From assembly GCA_944739405.2 (NCBI GenBank), contig OX123191.2, positions 4,134,830 to 4,198,829 on the forward strand: DNA of 64,000 nucleotides, in the 5' to 3' direction. The notes beneath the pieces were generated by a model that was not told the origin of the DNA, searched no databases, and saw only the letters and a program-made list of their open reading frames with translations. Positions 1 through 10,480 of the stretch are shown in pieces (the stretch's first letter is position 1; each line of letters opens with the position of its first letter). The stretch is from Euclidia mi. Taxonomy: Eukaryota > Arthropoda > Insecta > Lepidoptera > Erebidae. The translations under genes and the position numbers were made by a program.

Positions 1-23
1 GTTGCTCATTAGAATATATTTTT

Positions 24-100
24 ATTTATAGACTCGCGCCTATATCCCCGAAGGGGTAGGCAGAGGTGTAATATTACACCCACTTGCATTTTCAGGTCCC
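24..100 (-). repeat. RTE-type 3' tail (SINE/LINE fragment)
   Basis: Reads as the 3' tail (minus strand) shared by the full-length RTE LINE at 10466-14058 and a tRNA-derived SINE. The core GGGGTAGGCAGAGG plus the AATATTACACCCAC stretch recurs at 1138, 34074 and 51788. It is a fragment with no coding capacity. Confidence 0.7.
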
Positions 101-107
101 AAGTAAT

Positions 108-198
108 AATAAAATTAATAATAATAATAATCTTTATATTACACCAAATGGAAAATTAGACACAGAAATTCACAGATAAGTACATGTAGCACAAACGT
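108..198 (-). repeat. 5'-truncated 3' end of the LINE family at 2098-6572
   Basis: An (AAT)n run followed by TCTTTATATTACACCAAATG and about 60 further bases matches the 3' terminus of the LINE at 2098-6572 in the same orientation. It is a short dead-on-arrival copy. Confidence 0.75.
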
Positions 199-439
199 AA
201 TATACTATTAACATTAATACAAAATTGTATGCTAGCAATAGTGCATCTAAATTTATCGTACAATGTTTTGTTACTATCTTCTGTAACGAACAAAGTAACT
301 GTAAACAGACTTGCTCATATACACATAATTATATATGTTGACTAAATTTTATCTTTGTATACATAACAAGAGGATCCCGCAGCTACGCCAGCCAGTTGCT
401 TTTTATCAAACTTTTTCTGCCTATTAGTAGGATTATATA

Positions 440-697
440 TATACAGATATATTATGGATTCCTTTGCCTCATCACTGCTTAGCAACAGTACCTATTACGT
501 GTCCTTTCAACGTATTGACAAGGTACACATACTAAGATATTACACCGAAGGCATATATCTGGGATATCTATATCTAGAATAATAAGGCCCTTGGAGTAAC
601 GTGTGAGAAATTAATCTGAATAGCACTGAGATCACCTAGATACCTGGATTACGCGCGTGACGTAGATATACAATGGATTTGCGACATGATAACGTTA
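440..697. repeat. Duplicated block 1, copy I, left part
   Basis: Closely similar to about 30900-31179. The shared stretch includes the run through GATCACCTAGATACCTGGAT up to the TTA at 695-697, where copy I is interrupted by the 7.1-kb element. The start of the block is derived from a LINE 3' end. No intact gene. Confidence 0.8.
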
Positions 698-861
698 AGG
701 CTGCTACATATAGTGCTGGCGGCCTGGCCGAGCCGCGTGCGCCCGGTGGCACACAAAGCCGCCGGCCTGGCCGCACGAATGAGCCACCGGCATGGCTGCG
801 CGGGCAGGCCGCCGGCCGGCCGCGGGTTGCAACTTGCTACTTGTGTGTGGTCGTTCAATTA

Positions 862-969
862 GGGTTGTCAACCATACTTTATAATAACGTATCCTACTTT
901 ATTTTTGGCAGTTATACTTTATACTTTTGTATACAAATAAAGTATATGAAAATACTTTACTTCCAACCC
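862..969. mobile_element. Small MITE with GGGTTG termini
   Basis: The left end GGGTTGTCAACCATACTTTA and the inverted right end GGGTTGGAAGTAAAGTA share an outer motif and a TACTTTA/TAAAGTA step. TTA lies on both sides (859-861 and 970-972). It is short, AT-rich inside and non-coding. Confidence 0.5.
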
Positions 970-1137
970 TTACTGTGACGTGTAAAACCGAACACTAATT
1001 ATGAATACTTATCTATATAACGTTACATATAAGTTAAATGGAAGATGGGAACTATTTAGGCTCAAAGAGATCTAAAAGAAATTCACCACTGATGGTAAAT
1101 ATTTTTTACAGAAAAAGGCAATTGGCAATAGTATAGA

Positions 1138-1203
1138 CTAAAGCCTGTATCCCGAAGGGGTAGGCTGAGGTGTAATACTACACCCACATTTCGCCATGAA
1201 TTT
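1138..1203 (-). repeat. RTE/SINE 3' tail fragment
   Basis: Same tail as at 24-100 (GGGGTAGGCTGAGG then TACTACACCCAC and TTTCGCCATGAA). Confidence 0.65.
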
Positions 1204-1205
1204 TT

Positions 1206-1690
1206 AGTCAAAGTCAAAGTCAAAGTCAAAATCATTTATTCATTTAGGTCACAAAGTGACACTTATGAACGTCAAATTTTAAAGTACATTACTTAATGCT
1301 TCTACATTTACATTTACTGCCTCGTTCGCAAAGCAATAGGTAGAACCACGAGAAAGAACGGGCAATAAAACTCGTGGCCACTCTTTTTAATCGCAAGTGT
1401 TATGTTACATATTTTGTTTTTGTAAGGAGCTGCAACTGTTTCACATTGTAATTAATTACTTGTAAATAGTCATTAGGAACATACATAATACTTAAATAAT
1501 TAATGAAGTTACCAATTTAAGTGCTGTAGTAGCCTTCCAGTGTGAATCTTGTGTAACAAGAGCATCCACTTACGTCTTATAATGTAGGCAAATCGCGATC
1601 ATGTTCAGAACTATGATGGAAATGTATGCTACAGAAAGTGACGGTAGGTAAATGAATACACAAAATTAAAAAAACGTTAGTGTACAGCCC
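1206..1690 (-). repeat. CR1-type LINE 3' end with hexamer tail
   Basis: Begins with TCAAAG repeats followed by ATTTATTCATTTAGGTCACA, the reverse complement of a LINE 3' terminus ending in GACTTT hexamers. Related tails occur near 7955, 31345 and, in the other orientation, 61640. No reading frame survives. The rest of the stretch is AT-rich and unassigned. Confidence 0.55.
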
Positions 1691-1882
1691 ATGATCACGA
1701 GTTACCTTCATCTAACACAGAAGCAAAATTTTTTAAAATAAAATTAGTGGAACAACAATGCAAATGTAAATGTTGTAAGTTGAATGACCTAATAATACAT
1801 GAATAGTTATTTAAAAGAACTGGAGATATTATATAAAAAAAAAAACTGAAAAGCAAGGTATCTATATAAATTCGGATATAGC

Positions 1883-2097
1883 CTAAGCCTGTCCCCATGG
1901 TGACGTATCATTTAAAAATTCCTTAATAGTGTAATAACCCTTTTGTAAAAGAAAGTTCCTAATTGTCCGTTTGTATTTGTGCATGGGTAAATTCATTATA
2001 TCAAGAGGCAATTTGTTGAAAAATCGTATACCAATCCCCGCAAATGAGTTCTGAACTTTATGTAAACGGTAGTTAGTTCCCACTAGTTTATGCTTAT
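1883..2097 (-). pseudogene. LINE reverse transcriptase C-terminal remnant
   Basis: An 80-residue frame matches the extreme C-terminus of insect CR1/Jockey-group ORF2 proteins: a GIRFFNKLP motif, a following basic stretch and a KGYYTIKEFLND-like ending. It is cut at its upstream side by the LINE at 2098-6572. The missing upstream codons resume at about 6589, beyond that insertion. It is a fossil with no catalytic residues. Confidence 0.8.
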
Positions 2098-2440
2098 AAT
2101 AATAATAATCTTTATTGTACACCAAATGAATTTAAGACAGAAATTATAGCAGATTAATACATGTTGCACAAACGGCGGCCTTATCGCTAAAAAGCAATCT
2201 CTTACAGGCAACCCTTATGGAAAAGAGAAGTAAGGAGCCAGACATAGGGCAGTTTTGGCGTAGTAAGATACTAATGAAACAAAATACGAATACACACTAT
2301 ACTATACAAATAAACTAATAAATATACTATAATATAAATACATACATACATACAATAATATAATGGATTAAGTAATGGGAGTAGACAATAGTAAAAAAGG
2401 GGAGAAAAAGAAAGTGTGAGTTTGACAATGTTATGGAAAG

Positions 2441-3918
2441 TTAAAGTGATAAGTAGTGGTTTTTCACTAAATTTTTAAAAGATGTGATATTTTGAGCCAG
2501 TTTGATGGAAACAGGCAATGCATTCCACAACCGTGCCGCTTGAACAGTAAAGGATTTATCGTAAAAAGTAGTGGAATGCATTGGAATTTCTAATCTCAAA
2601 TTTACCGATGACCTAAGACCCGATCTTGAATGAGAGTCACTTAGAAACTTGAAGCGTTCTTTCAAATAAGTTGGAGAAGAAGGATTGAAGAGAATATTAT
2701 AGAGTAAGGAAAGAATATAAGTATTCCGCCGAAGGCGAATTGGCAGCCACTTGAGCTTATTGCGGAAATTAGAAACGTGATCATATTTACGTAATCCAAA
2801 TATGAACCTAATACAGAAGTTTTGAAGACGCTCAAGCTTATCAAGTTGCTCCTCAGTGAGATCTAGATAGCTGACATCGGCATAGTCAAGGATATGTAAT
2901 AGAAGAGAGTTTGCAAGTGCAATCTTAGTGGCAATCGGCAGAAAGTTCCGCAGTTTTCGCAAAGTCCCCGCCGCAGCAAACAATTTGCGACTAACTTCAG
3001 TGATTTGAGGTCCACAAGATAGAGTTTTGTCAATATAAACACCTAAGTCCTTCACGCAATCACTTATAGGTATTGGGATACCACCAAAAGTAATTTGGGG
3101 TAGCAGATTCCAGTCAATGCGAGAAATCATCCTGGGTAGTCCCGTCCAACAACGATAATCTGTGTTTTCAAAGGATTGATCTGCAAACCAAATCTCAGGC
3201 TCCAAGCAGATATCCGTTCTAAATCGGAGTTCATGATGCCAAAAGCTTCAAACAGCTCATGTGCAGGTGCCTGTGTGTAAATTTGAAGATCATTTGCATA
3301 AAGGTGGTAGAATGACTGAAGTTGATAGGAGATGGAATTTATGAAAATTGAGAAGAGTAATGGAGAGAGAACGCCACCCTGTGGAACGCCGGCTGTCGTA
3401 TTACACCACGAAGAGAAAGAGTCTTCGACCCGTATACGCTGCCGACGACCAAACAGGTAACTGTGAAACCAATCAATCACTGGTGGAGATATGTTAATAG
3501 AGCGTAAAATACCAAGTAGAGTGTGGAAATCAACGGTATTAAAGGCGTTACTAAAGTCCAGTAAACAAAGTACCGTTAAATTGCCTTCCTCCATACCGAA
3601 CCTAATGTCGTCGGTAATGTTGGTCAGTGCCGTAACAGTGCTGTGACCAGGACGGAAACCGGATTGTAAAGGATTGAATAGGAGGTTCTTGTTAAGAAAA
3701 GTAGTGAGTTGGACATGGACTAGGCGCTCGAGCACTTTAGAAAGGAAAGGTAACACGGAAATAGGACGATAGTCAGAATAGGAAGTAGTTTTCGATTTTT
3801 TGGGCAAAGGAATAATTTGGGCATCTTTCCAAGCAGTTGGAAATACGCCCCAGGATAAGGAATAATTAAGTATATGACAAAGGATGGGAAGGATTTCGTC
3901 TAGGATAGGAAGAATCAT
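2441..3918 (-). pseudogene. LINE ORF2, C-terminal half: reverse transcriptase
   Basis: Two overlapping frames (3127-3918 and 2441-3205) together give a non-LTR reverse transcriptase. Visible motifs are IIPLPKK, YRPISVLP, GFRPGHST, a LDFSNAFNTVD finger/palm motif (normally KAFDTVD) and GVPQGGVLSPLLF. The catalytic box reads YAND instead of YADD, so one of the paired metal-binding aspartates is lost. After it come LGVYID and an RLWNALP thumb/C-terminal motif. One frameshift lies in the 3127-3205 overlap. It would normally copy the element's RNA at the nicked target. This copy should be catalytically inactive. Confidence 0.85.
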
Positions 3919-3963
3919 CTTACGACTGACGCAATCATTACCGACAGCATTGGACGAAATCGA

Positions 3964-6246
3964 TTATACGCACCTTTTAACATCACACGCAGAAACTTGA
4001 TTAAAGACGAAATGTGGATAATTTGGAGTTGGAAGCGTGGAAAGATCGAGTAAAGTTTTAGCTTTAGTAGTCGCATCAAATTGCGATGAAGAAGTGAAAT
4101 GCTGATTTAGTAAATCGATGTCAATATTATTGGAACTGTGATCATGTGTTGACTTTCCAACTCCCAGTGTTCTTAGAAATTTCCAGACTTTAGCTGGGTC
4201 TTCGCTCTCAACAGATTTATGGATGTGTTGGCGTTGTGCGTTCCTACACACCTTGCTGCAGTGATTTCTAATCGCAATATAGCTTTCCCAATTGCTAGGA
4301 GTCGGTCGACATTTATATTTGGTTTTAGCCATTGCTTTCTTTGATAACAGATTTTTTATTTCTTTAGTTAGCCACGGCGAAGGCAAGTGCTTGACTCTTA
4401 TTGCACGGACTGGAGCATGAATATCGTATCGACGAATAATTGCACTATTCAGATTTTCAACTTTTTCGTCGATTGATTGAGCGCTTTCCACAGATTCCCA
4501 GTTAATGTTGCGAGCATCACTACGGAGACTCTCTACATTCATGCCACCAAAATTACGTTGCAGAAGAATTTTAGTCTTAGGCTTAGGAGGACGAAGTTTA
4601 TACGAGAGAAAAATTAAGTCGTGGTAGGAGAATGCATCAGCTGAAAATTGACCATGCTTGACGACAAGAGAAGGTGAAGAAACAAAGATAAGATCAAGAA
4701 GAGAAGGAGTTGAATTCGGAAAGTTATGTGTAGCATTTAGAGGAAGAATAGACAGGTTACAGGATTCCACTATTCTACATAAGGAAGAAGAGCGAGAATC
4801 ATGCTTTAACAGACAAGTGTTAAAATTGCCCATGATTATTGAATGCGTGTAAGAAGTTGTAAGCGTTTCTAAAATACGCTCGAAAGATGAAAAATAATTT
4901 ATATGGCAGTTAGGCGAATAATAGACACCAAGCAGAACCTTCGTCTGAGCGAGACTTAATTCTAAAAAGAGATGTTCACCTGCATTAAGCGGAGGTGGCT
5001 GTGCTAACATATCAATAACATTGTAAGGAATATGATTACGGAGATAAATGGCAACACCGCCACCACCGCCAACAGTACGGTCGTTTCTTACTAAACGGAA
5101 ATCAGGTAAAGTGTAAGAAACTGAAAAGAGAGACATGGTTTCAGCCATTATTCGGAAATAAGAATAGCATGGATATTTTTACAGTCGAAAATAGTCAGCA
5201 TATCCTGGAAGTGGGCAGGAATACTCTGGGCGTTGATATGAACGACATTCAAGTTATGGGGTACATCGGCAAACTCTGATTGAAGTATTTCAGGTAGAGA
5301 AGGAAGGCTCACAAAACTATCATTATGACTAATAGTGGTTAATATAGCATATAGCACAATAGCACAGCACGCTAATTTTATTTCGCATCTAATAGCAAGT
5401 TCATTCGGCTCTCGTTCGTGCTAAAATAGCATATAGCATTATGGAATCAAACATCGCGCCGACGCGACGGCGCATCGCACTTCGCACGCTCGCAGCGCTG
5501 CGAATTGCGATATTTGCGATCAGTCTTCGCGTGCTAACGCGAGCAGCCAGACGTGAACTTGCGTAGCGTGCAAATTTTAGCTGTTCGACGGCTCGCGCGA
5601 TTTAAGTAGGCATAAAAGTACGCGAGTTATTTTACGTTCTCAAAAGTAGTGTTTTGTGTTTGATTTTAAAAAAACTGATAGGACACGTAATACTGTGTAT
5701 CTATAAATGATCTGTGTAACATGTGTGTTAAAATGATTTAAATAACTCAATATACTTATATTATATACAGTCCTAAGCCTGAAAAGTATGAAGGAAAATT
5801 AATTGACTTATTTATTATTAATTAGTTGGTTATTCTTAGTTTGTTGTGCATAATGATTACATTTTATACTTAGAAGAAATGTACAAATATGTATATGTAT
5901 TGTTTATTCATGTGTAACATTACAGTTCACCATGTTATCTGCCCCACGCGTTAAGTCTTCAGACTCGTTAGGCAAATAGCATGTTTGTCGACGCTATATT
6001 AACCTACGTTCAAATATGGATAGCGCAACAGCGCGCTAAATCGTACATGTGCTAAAACTAGCGGTCACACGAAGGGTGACGCTTCGCACGATAGCATGCT
6101 ATATCATAGCATTTTTAATAGCATGCTAAAAAATTTTAGCATATAGTTCATAGCATGCGATTGATAAATAGCAGATTCGAACATCATTAATTATGACTAC
6201 TAACAGAGTGGAAACTGTCACCATCACTACTAAAATTGTCATCTAA
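3964..6246 (-). pseudogene. LINE ORF2, N-terminal half: APE-type endonuclease (interrupted)
   Basis: The presumed start ATG is at 6246. About 19 codons later the frame is split by the 858-bp insertion (5332-6189) and resumes at 5331. It then shows the HINAQSI opening typical of apurinic endonuclease-like domains, which nick target DNA to prime reverse transcription. After a frame change at about 5148 the domain continues with a glycine-rich GGGGGVAIY stretch, a GNFN motif (usual GDFN altered), SLLDLIF and SYHDL. A second frame change lies near 3964-3918 before the RT half. With two frame breaks and an insertion it is clearly dead. Confidence 0.8.
5332..6189. mobile_element. 858-bp element with 10-bp target duplication and TAGCATGCTA clusters
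   Basis: Flanked by ATTATGACTA at 5322-5331 and 6190-6199. Joining the flanks would restore a continuous LINE ORF2 frame, so the limits are well defined. The outer 100-150 bases at each side are packed with AGCATATAGCA and TAGCATGCTA motifs that can pair with each other. The interior has a GC-rich patch (about 5450-5600). A 9-10 bp duplication suggests a Mutator-like (MULE) transposon. No transposase is seen, and the terminal inverted repeats are weak. Confidence 0.6.
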
Positions 6247-6529
6247 CATAATAAAATAAAATATAACACAAATAAATAATTAATATAGGTATAAATTTAA
6301 AAATAAATAAGTTAATATAAAATTAAAATAATATATATCTTATATTGAAGAAGAATATATATAAATATTTATGTATAGTCGTAACTCCACCCGCCAGTTA
6401 CGTGTTACGTAAATAAACAATTATTAAATATCTCCCGAGTAACAAAAACAGAACAAACAGATATCTGAACACACCAAGATGCAAATAAGTGAAAAAATGT
6501 AAATAAATAAATAAAAGACATTTTAAGGC

Positions 6530-6590
6530 TTATTCCTTGTGCACAAAGTGAACACAAGGAATAAGCATAAAAACTAGTTTATGCTTATTC
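6530..6590. repeat. Nested inverted repeats at the LINE 5' junction
   Basis: GCTTATTCCTTGTG pairs with CACAAGGAATAAGC. The same GGAATAAGCATAAA pairs again with TTTATGCTTATTCC inside the downstream target duplication. The first bases of the LINE 5' end therefore mirror the target sequence, as expected if second-strand synthesis folded back or jumped template at the end of retrotransposition. Confidence 0.6.
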
Positions 6591-6592
6591 CT

Positions 6593-6905
6593 TTTTTTGT
6601 TTATAGTATAAGGCGGCAAACGAGCAGACGGATTGCCTGATGGTAAGCAATTACCGCCGCCCATGGACACAAGCAACACCACAGGAGTCACAAGTGCGTT
6701 GCCGCCCCTTGGGGTTGGGAAAAGGGATAGGATAAGGAGTGGGATGAGGAAAAGGAATAGGGGATAGGGCCTCCGGCACTCTCACTCACCGAACGAAACG
6801 CAACAGTTTAGATTCTGTTACTTTACGTCGATTTTCTGTGAGAGGGTAGTACTTCCCCGGTCGCGCCGGCCCATTCATGCTGAAATCAGCAAGGCTCTAC
6901 TACCT
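6593..6905. repeat. Interspersed lepidopteran repeat (GCCGCCCATGG type)
   Basis: Contains GCCTGATGGTAAGCAATTAC, GCCGCCCATGGACAC, then a purine-rich GGGATAGG stretch and the TGAGAGGGTAGTACTTCCCC block. An inverted copy lies at 26850-27215. It is non-coding. The poly-T at its left edge suggests a retroposed fragment read on the minus strand. Confidence 0.7.
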
Positions 6906-7084
6906 AGAAATTGTAATCACTTTGTGCAAATCACTATTTTTGCGGTATAGAATGAAGTTTTTCTTAATGTACATTAAGTTAGCATATATATATTGCGATG
7001 CAACTGTCAATATATTATCTACTTCTTTAAATTTATCACGTAAAGAAACTCTCGCACCTAACTTATAAATTGCACGTATGGCCC

Positions 7085-7262
7085 TCTTTTAAATGACAAA
7101 AATAGTCTGTATATCAGCAGCTGTACCCCATAACATTATACCGTAACACATTACGCGGTGAAAATAACTAAAGTAAACTAGTCTAGCAGTATCTATATCT
7201 GTGAATTCCCTACCTTTTCTAACTGCAAACGCTGCAGAGCTAAGTTTAACTGCGAGACAGAA
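7085..7262 (-). pseudogene. LINE reverse transcriptase fragment
   Basis: Encodes a short piece of CR1/Jockey-type ORF2 downstream of the catalytic core (LSSAAFAVRK, ARLVYFSYFH, YGIMLWG). It is the segment that normally precedes the C-terminal motif seen at 10084-10456. It is cut on its upstream side by the SINE at 7279-7449. Confidence 0.75.
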
Positions 7263-7278
7263 TAAAACAGAATAATGT

Positions 7279-7449
7279 AGGTCCCACGTAATAGGGGGCG
7301 AGCCTATTGCAGTTACCGGGCACATTACCAGACTCCGTGCTGCTACTGAGAATTCGGAAAAACCCAATAACTATTTTGCCCAACCCGGGAATCGAACCTG
7401 GGACCTCCAATCAGCAGTCGCATACACTATCCACTGGACTACGGAGGCG
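7279..7449 (-). repeat. tRNA-derived SINE
   Basis: On the minus strand it starts with a tRNA-like head holding a box A (TAGTCCAGTGG) and, about 40 bases on, a box B (GGTTCGATTCC), the internal RNA polymerase III promoter. A conserved body follows, including GTGCCCGGTAACTGCAATAG and CTATTACGTGGGACC. The same body occurs at 51788-52013. The head does not form a clean cloverleaf, so it is not a tRNA gene. Confidence 0.85.
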
Positions 7450-7482
7450 ATTTATACTTAAAATCATATCTCCATCTCCATC

Positions 7483-7539
7483 CTCGCCACTTTTGAAGTT
7501 CAGAATTAAAGACTTCAGTGATGAATCCAAAGTGGCGAG
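7483..7539. repeat. Stem-loop with perfect 11-bp arms
   Basis: CTCGCCACTTT at 7483-7493 pairs with AAAGTGGCGAG at 7529-7539. A second inner pairing, TGAAGT with ACTTCA, is nested inside. It lies in TE-derived sequence near the right end of the 7.1-kb element. Function unknown. Confidence 0.6.
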
Positions 7540-7807
7540 AAAAAAGAAATAGAACGTCAATAATTAACGTAATTAAAAACTAATTGTTTATTTTTTTATT
7601 TTTATTGCCAAACAAGCTATGAAAACTTTAAAGATAGAAAATTTTGGCAAAAAATAGTTGGCAACCCTACGTTCTATACAACTGGAATGATGCCCGGCGG
7701 CTTTCTGCGGCCGATGCCGGCGGCACCGATGCCCGGTAAAAGCCGGCGGCATGAGCCGCGCGACAAAAGCCGGCGGCCCACGCCGCCGGCACTGTGTGTA
7801 GCAGCCA

Positions 7808-9925
7808 TTATAAACGTGCGATATAATTTTAGAACTTGAGGCTGCTATAAATCTTAGATAGGTTATAGAATTTGTAACTTGAATTATCGTGTCTCTAGTT
7901 CCTTTATTAGCTGTTGACTTGTTTGAAGTTGAATGCTCTCACAGAAAATGCAGTCAAAGTCGAAATCCTCTTTTCATTTAAATCACCATATTGTGACACT
8001 TATGAACAACATAAGTTAAAAAAGAATTACTTGATGACTTAAAGATTCTACATTAATAGTGTCCGTATTGTTGAATTTAGTTGGTTAAGTGAGATGTTGG
8101 CAAAATAAGCAGCCACTACGTCCCTTATTACTTTTCTTTCATAAAAGGAATCCACTTAGCTTGACGGCTTGATGCACCAACGTACAGGCAAGACTTTGTT
8201 CTCTTTCAATAAAATTCTAGTCCCTGATTACCGTAAAGGCTGCGTTCATGACGAAACAATGCAGTCTGTCAGACGCGCCACTAAGCTATCTATATAATCA
8301 ATATATTTTAGATTTACTACAAATAAAAAATATTTCAATAAGGGCTAGGACTAATTTTATCACAAGTAAAGCCAGCTTAGAAGTAGCGCGTGGTAATGTT
8401 AGTTCCTACCTATGCTCTTTTTTAAGTATAGTCGTAAATCCAAAAGGCCTAACATAAATTACTACATTCAAGAGGTATGAAATCCCGCTGAAACCTTAGT
8501 TAGAACAAAAGCATAAAGCGTGTTAGTAAAGTTTTTAAAGCCCATTAAAATGGCCGAGTTAATAAACAAAACTACGTTCAAAAATGGTGTATTTGCTTTT
8601 GATGTATTTATTACGAGTGCTTGTTTCGCCAGGCTCTTTATTTTTCTAACTAACAACGGTAAAGGTGGATTGTACAAGCGTTTTATGTGTAGAATCACGC
8701 GATACGTTTGTTCTGTTTTGTGAACTTTTATATGTGCGCTGTTATGGGAGTTTTGACTTCAAAAACTGGGCTTATCAAGATATAGTATCCAGCTAAAGCC
8801 TCGAATATGTTCAGTGTTTCAATGCTGGATGTATTTGCTTATGGGTAATAAATGATTGCCTTTTAAAATCTGTGTAACTGAATAATCTTTTCACGAAAAA
8901 GCAGATCATCGTACCTACGATCTCAGAATTAGTAGGACATTAGAATAAGAGAGACAAAGAAGAAGACAACATGTCAGAGACAAATAAGTATTTTATTTTT
9001 ATTAACGATGGCCATTGGAGCGGAAAGAAAGGTTTTGGCGGGTAGACCTGCCGCAAGGTAGACCGACGATCTTGTTGAGATCGCGGGCAGTGAATGCATG
9101 TGGATGGCTAGAGCAGTCTATGCGGCTCTCCGCATAGATGGATGACGGGGAGACCTTTGTCCAGCAGTCGACGTTCCTTGTCTAATGATGATGAATTTAA
9201 AATGAGAGCCTGGAAAACTAAATGCTCAAGATGTTTCAAGTAGTACGCTATCCAACAAACAAGTACTAGTCACTTTATGCGGTGCGTTTAGTAGTAAAGA
9301 ACTGTAGTACCTATGCCGGTAATAACGTACTAGTAATGTATCAGTAAAGGACCATAGAGTGGTGTTCCTTGAAGCAAAAAGCTAGTTGTTGGCAAATAAT
9401 TATATACCCTTGGGTCAATATAAAACACATATTTCGATACTCGTTCGCCTGCCACTCACAGCTATAAAAAAGCAACAATATGTACATATTGGCTATTAGT
9501 TCCTACCCTGCCCGATCCAGACATATTAGAATGCCCAGTCATGTTAGTATCGCCTGAACAAGTCCTTCAAGAGCTACACTTAATTTACGACATACAAGTC
9601 ACACTCGACTCTTAAAACCACATATTGTCATGAGTGTAGTGGGTTACCACAAACTTTATAGCACTAAGTTTATACCGTATTTATTCACTCTGTTGACTTT
9701 ACAACTTAGACCAGACGATATACATTTGATGTGACATGTTTATTTCGGCTAGTGTAGTATAAAGTTTAAGCTGCAGTTGAAATAGAACACAATATCTAAA
9801 GCATTGGCGAACGTTTTGCTTTAGTGTCCTTACAATGTTAGAATACTTACCCATGCCAATGCTCGTCCCAAAGTCAAAATGTTTCGAGGAATACGGTGAT
9901 TGATTGCAATACTTTCTAGATCTAT
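7808..9925. repeat. Duplicated block 1, copy I, main part
   Basis: Aligns with 31180-33660 in the same orientation over most of its length. Shared landmarks include the GCGATATAATTTT start, the TGTCCGTATTGTTGAATTTA region and the CAGACGATRTACATTTGATG region. The copies differ at roughly one base in ten by eye, plus indels. Copy I alone carries the RTE-type fragment at 9009-9200. Copy II alone carries the MITE at 32325-32794. No gene is supported. Confidence 0.85.
9009..9200 (+). pseudogene. RTE-type LINE 3' fragment
   Basis: A frame opens at an ATG at 9009 and ends with the C-terminal motif of a lepidopteran RTE-like ORF (AGRPAAR, a stop where tryptophan is expected, TDDLVEIAG). It is followed by CCTTTGTCCAGCAGTCGACG and a GATGATGA tail. 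It is a dead 5'-truncated copy. Related tails are at 18866, 28265 and 34880. Confidence 0.65.
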
Positions 9926-10083
9926 CTAAATATCAAAGTATAAAAAGTCAAGCTTTTATATATATTTTGATATTTAGATTGCATGGTTGGCCTTAATGCA
10001 TGGTTGGCTTAACCACTGACGAGTGCTGTGTATTTAATTCCTAAACGAGCCAACCCTATATGTGATCCACATATTGTTGCTTC

Positions 10084-10456
10084 GAATATGGTGTTATCTT
10101 TTGGGGTAACTCGGTGGACAATGTAATGATATTCAGAGCCCAGAAGAGATGTGTAAGGGCCTTTGTGAAGTTGAAACAGACACATAGCTGTAAACCCTTT
10201 TTTATGAGTTTGAAACTATTAACGCTTCCATGCCTTTATATCTATGAGGTCGCTGTCTTTGTTTTTACTCAAAATTATTTATTTGAACGCTTAAATAGTA
10301 AGCGTAATAATCACAAAGTATGTTTGCCATCAAACAAAACAGTGCAATTTAGCAATAGTATATTCTGTATGGCCCCTCGAATTTATAACCATTTACCGTT
10401 AAACATATTAAGGTGCTCCAACATAGATAAATTTAAAGCATTATTGAAACAATTTC
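10084..10456 (+). pseudogene. LINE ORF2 C-terminal remnant, split by the RTE element
   Basis: The frame shows YGVIFWGNS, AQKRCVRA and a YNHLPLNI motif, the C-terminal part of a CR1/Jockey-group reverse transcriptase protein. It breaks at the RTE insertion and its last codons (AYYSIKKILED) continue in the same frame at 14068, ending at about 14115. It is an old 5'-truncated LINE that served as the target for the RTE. Confidence 0.8.
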
Positions 10457-10480
10457 TTATTAATACATACATACATAGAC

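Larger units (their letters stand above)
2098..6572 (-). mobile_element. CR1/Daphne-like non-LTR retrotransposon, nearly full length
   Basis: The 3' end carries an (ATT)n tail at about 2098. The element is bounded by a perfect 16-bp target-site duplication, ACTAGTTTATGCTTAT, at 2082-2097 and 6573-6588. It lies inside an older LINE remnant whose frame continues on both sides. ORF2 (2441-6246) encodes APE endonuclease then reverse transcriptase. An 858-bp element interrupts it at 5332-6189. No ORF1 is evident, and only about 320 bases lie upstream of ORF2. Placement in the CR1/Daphne/Jockey group is by motif style, not phylogeny. Confidence 0.8.
698..7807. mobile_element. TTA-flanked, GC-rich TIR element (PIF/Harbinger-like shell) with nested insertions
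   Basis: The left end GGCTGCTACATATAGTGC and the inverted right end GGCTGCTACACACAGTGC are flanked by TTA at 695-697 and 7808-7810. Block 1 copy II shows the unoccupied site, with a single TTA at 31177-31179. The ends are rich in GCCGGC and can fold extensively. A 3-bp TTA duplication fits PIF/Harbinger, but I see no transposase. Most of the 7.1 kb is later insertions: LINEs, a SINE, small MITEs and an 858-bp element. The element's own sequence is probably only the outer few hundred bases at each side. Confidence 0.75.

Noticed and set aside
673..978. 101-codon frame with arginine/proline-rich start
   Set aside because: It follows the GC-rich inverted-repeat end of the 7.1-kb element and a MITE; composition explains the open frame.
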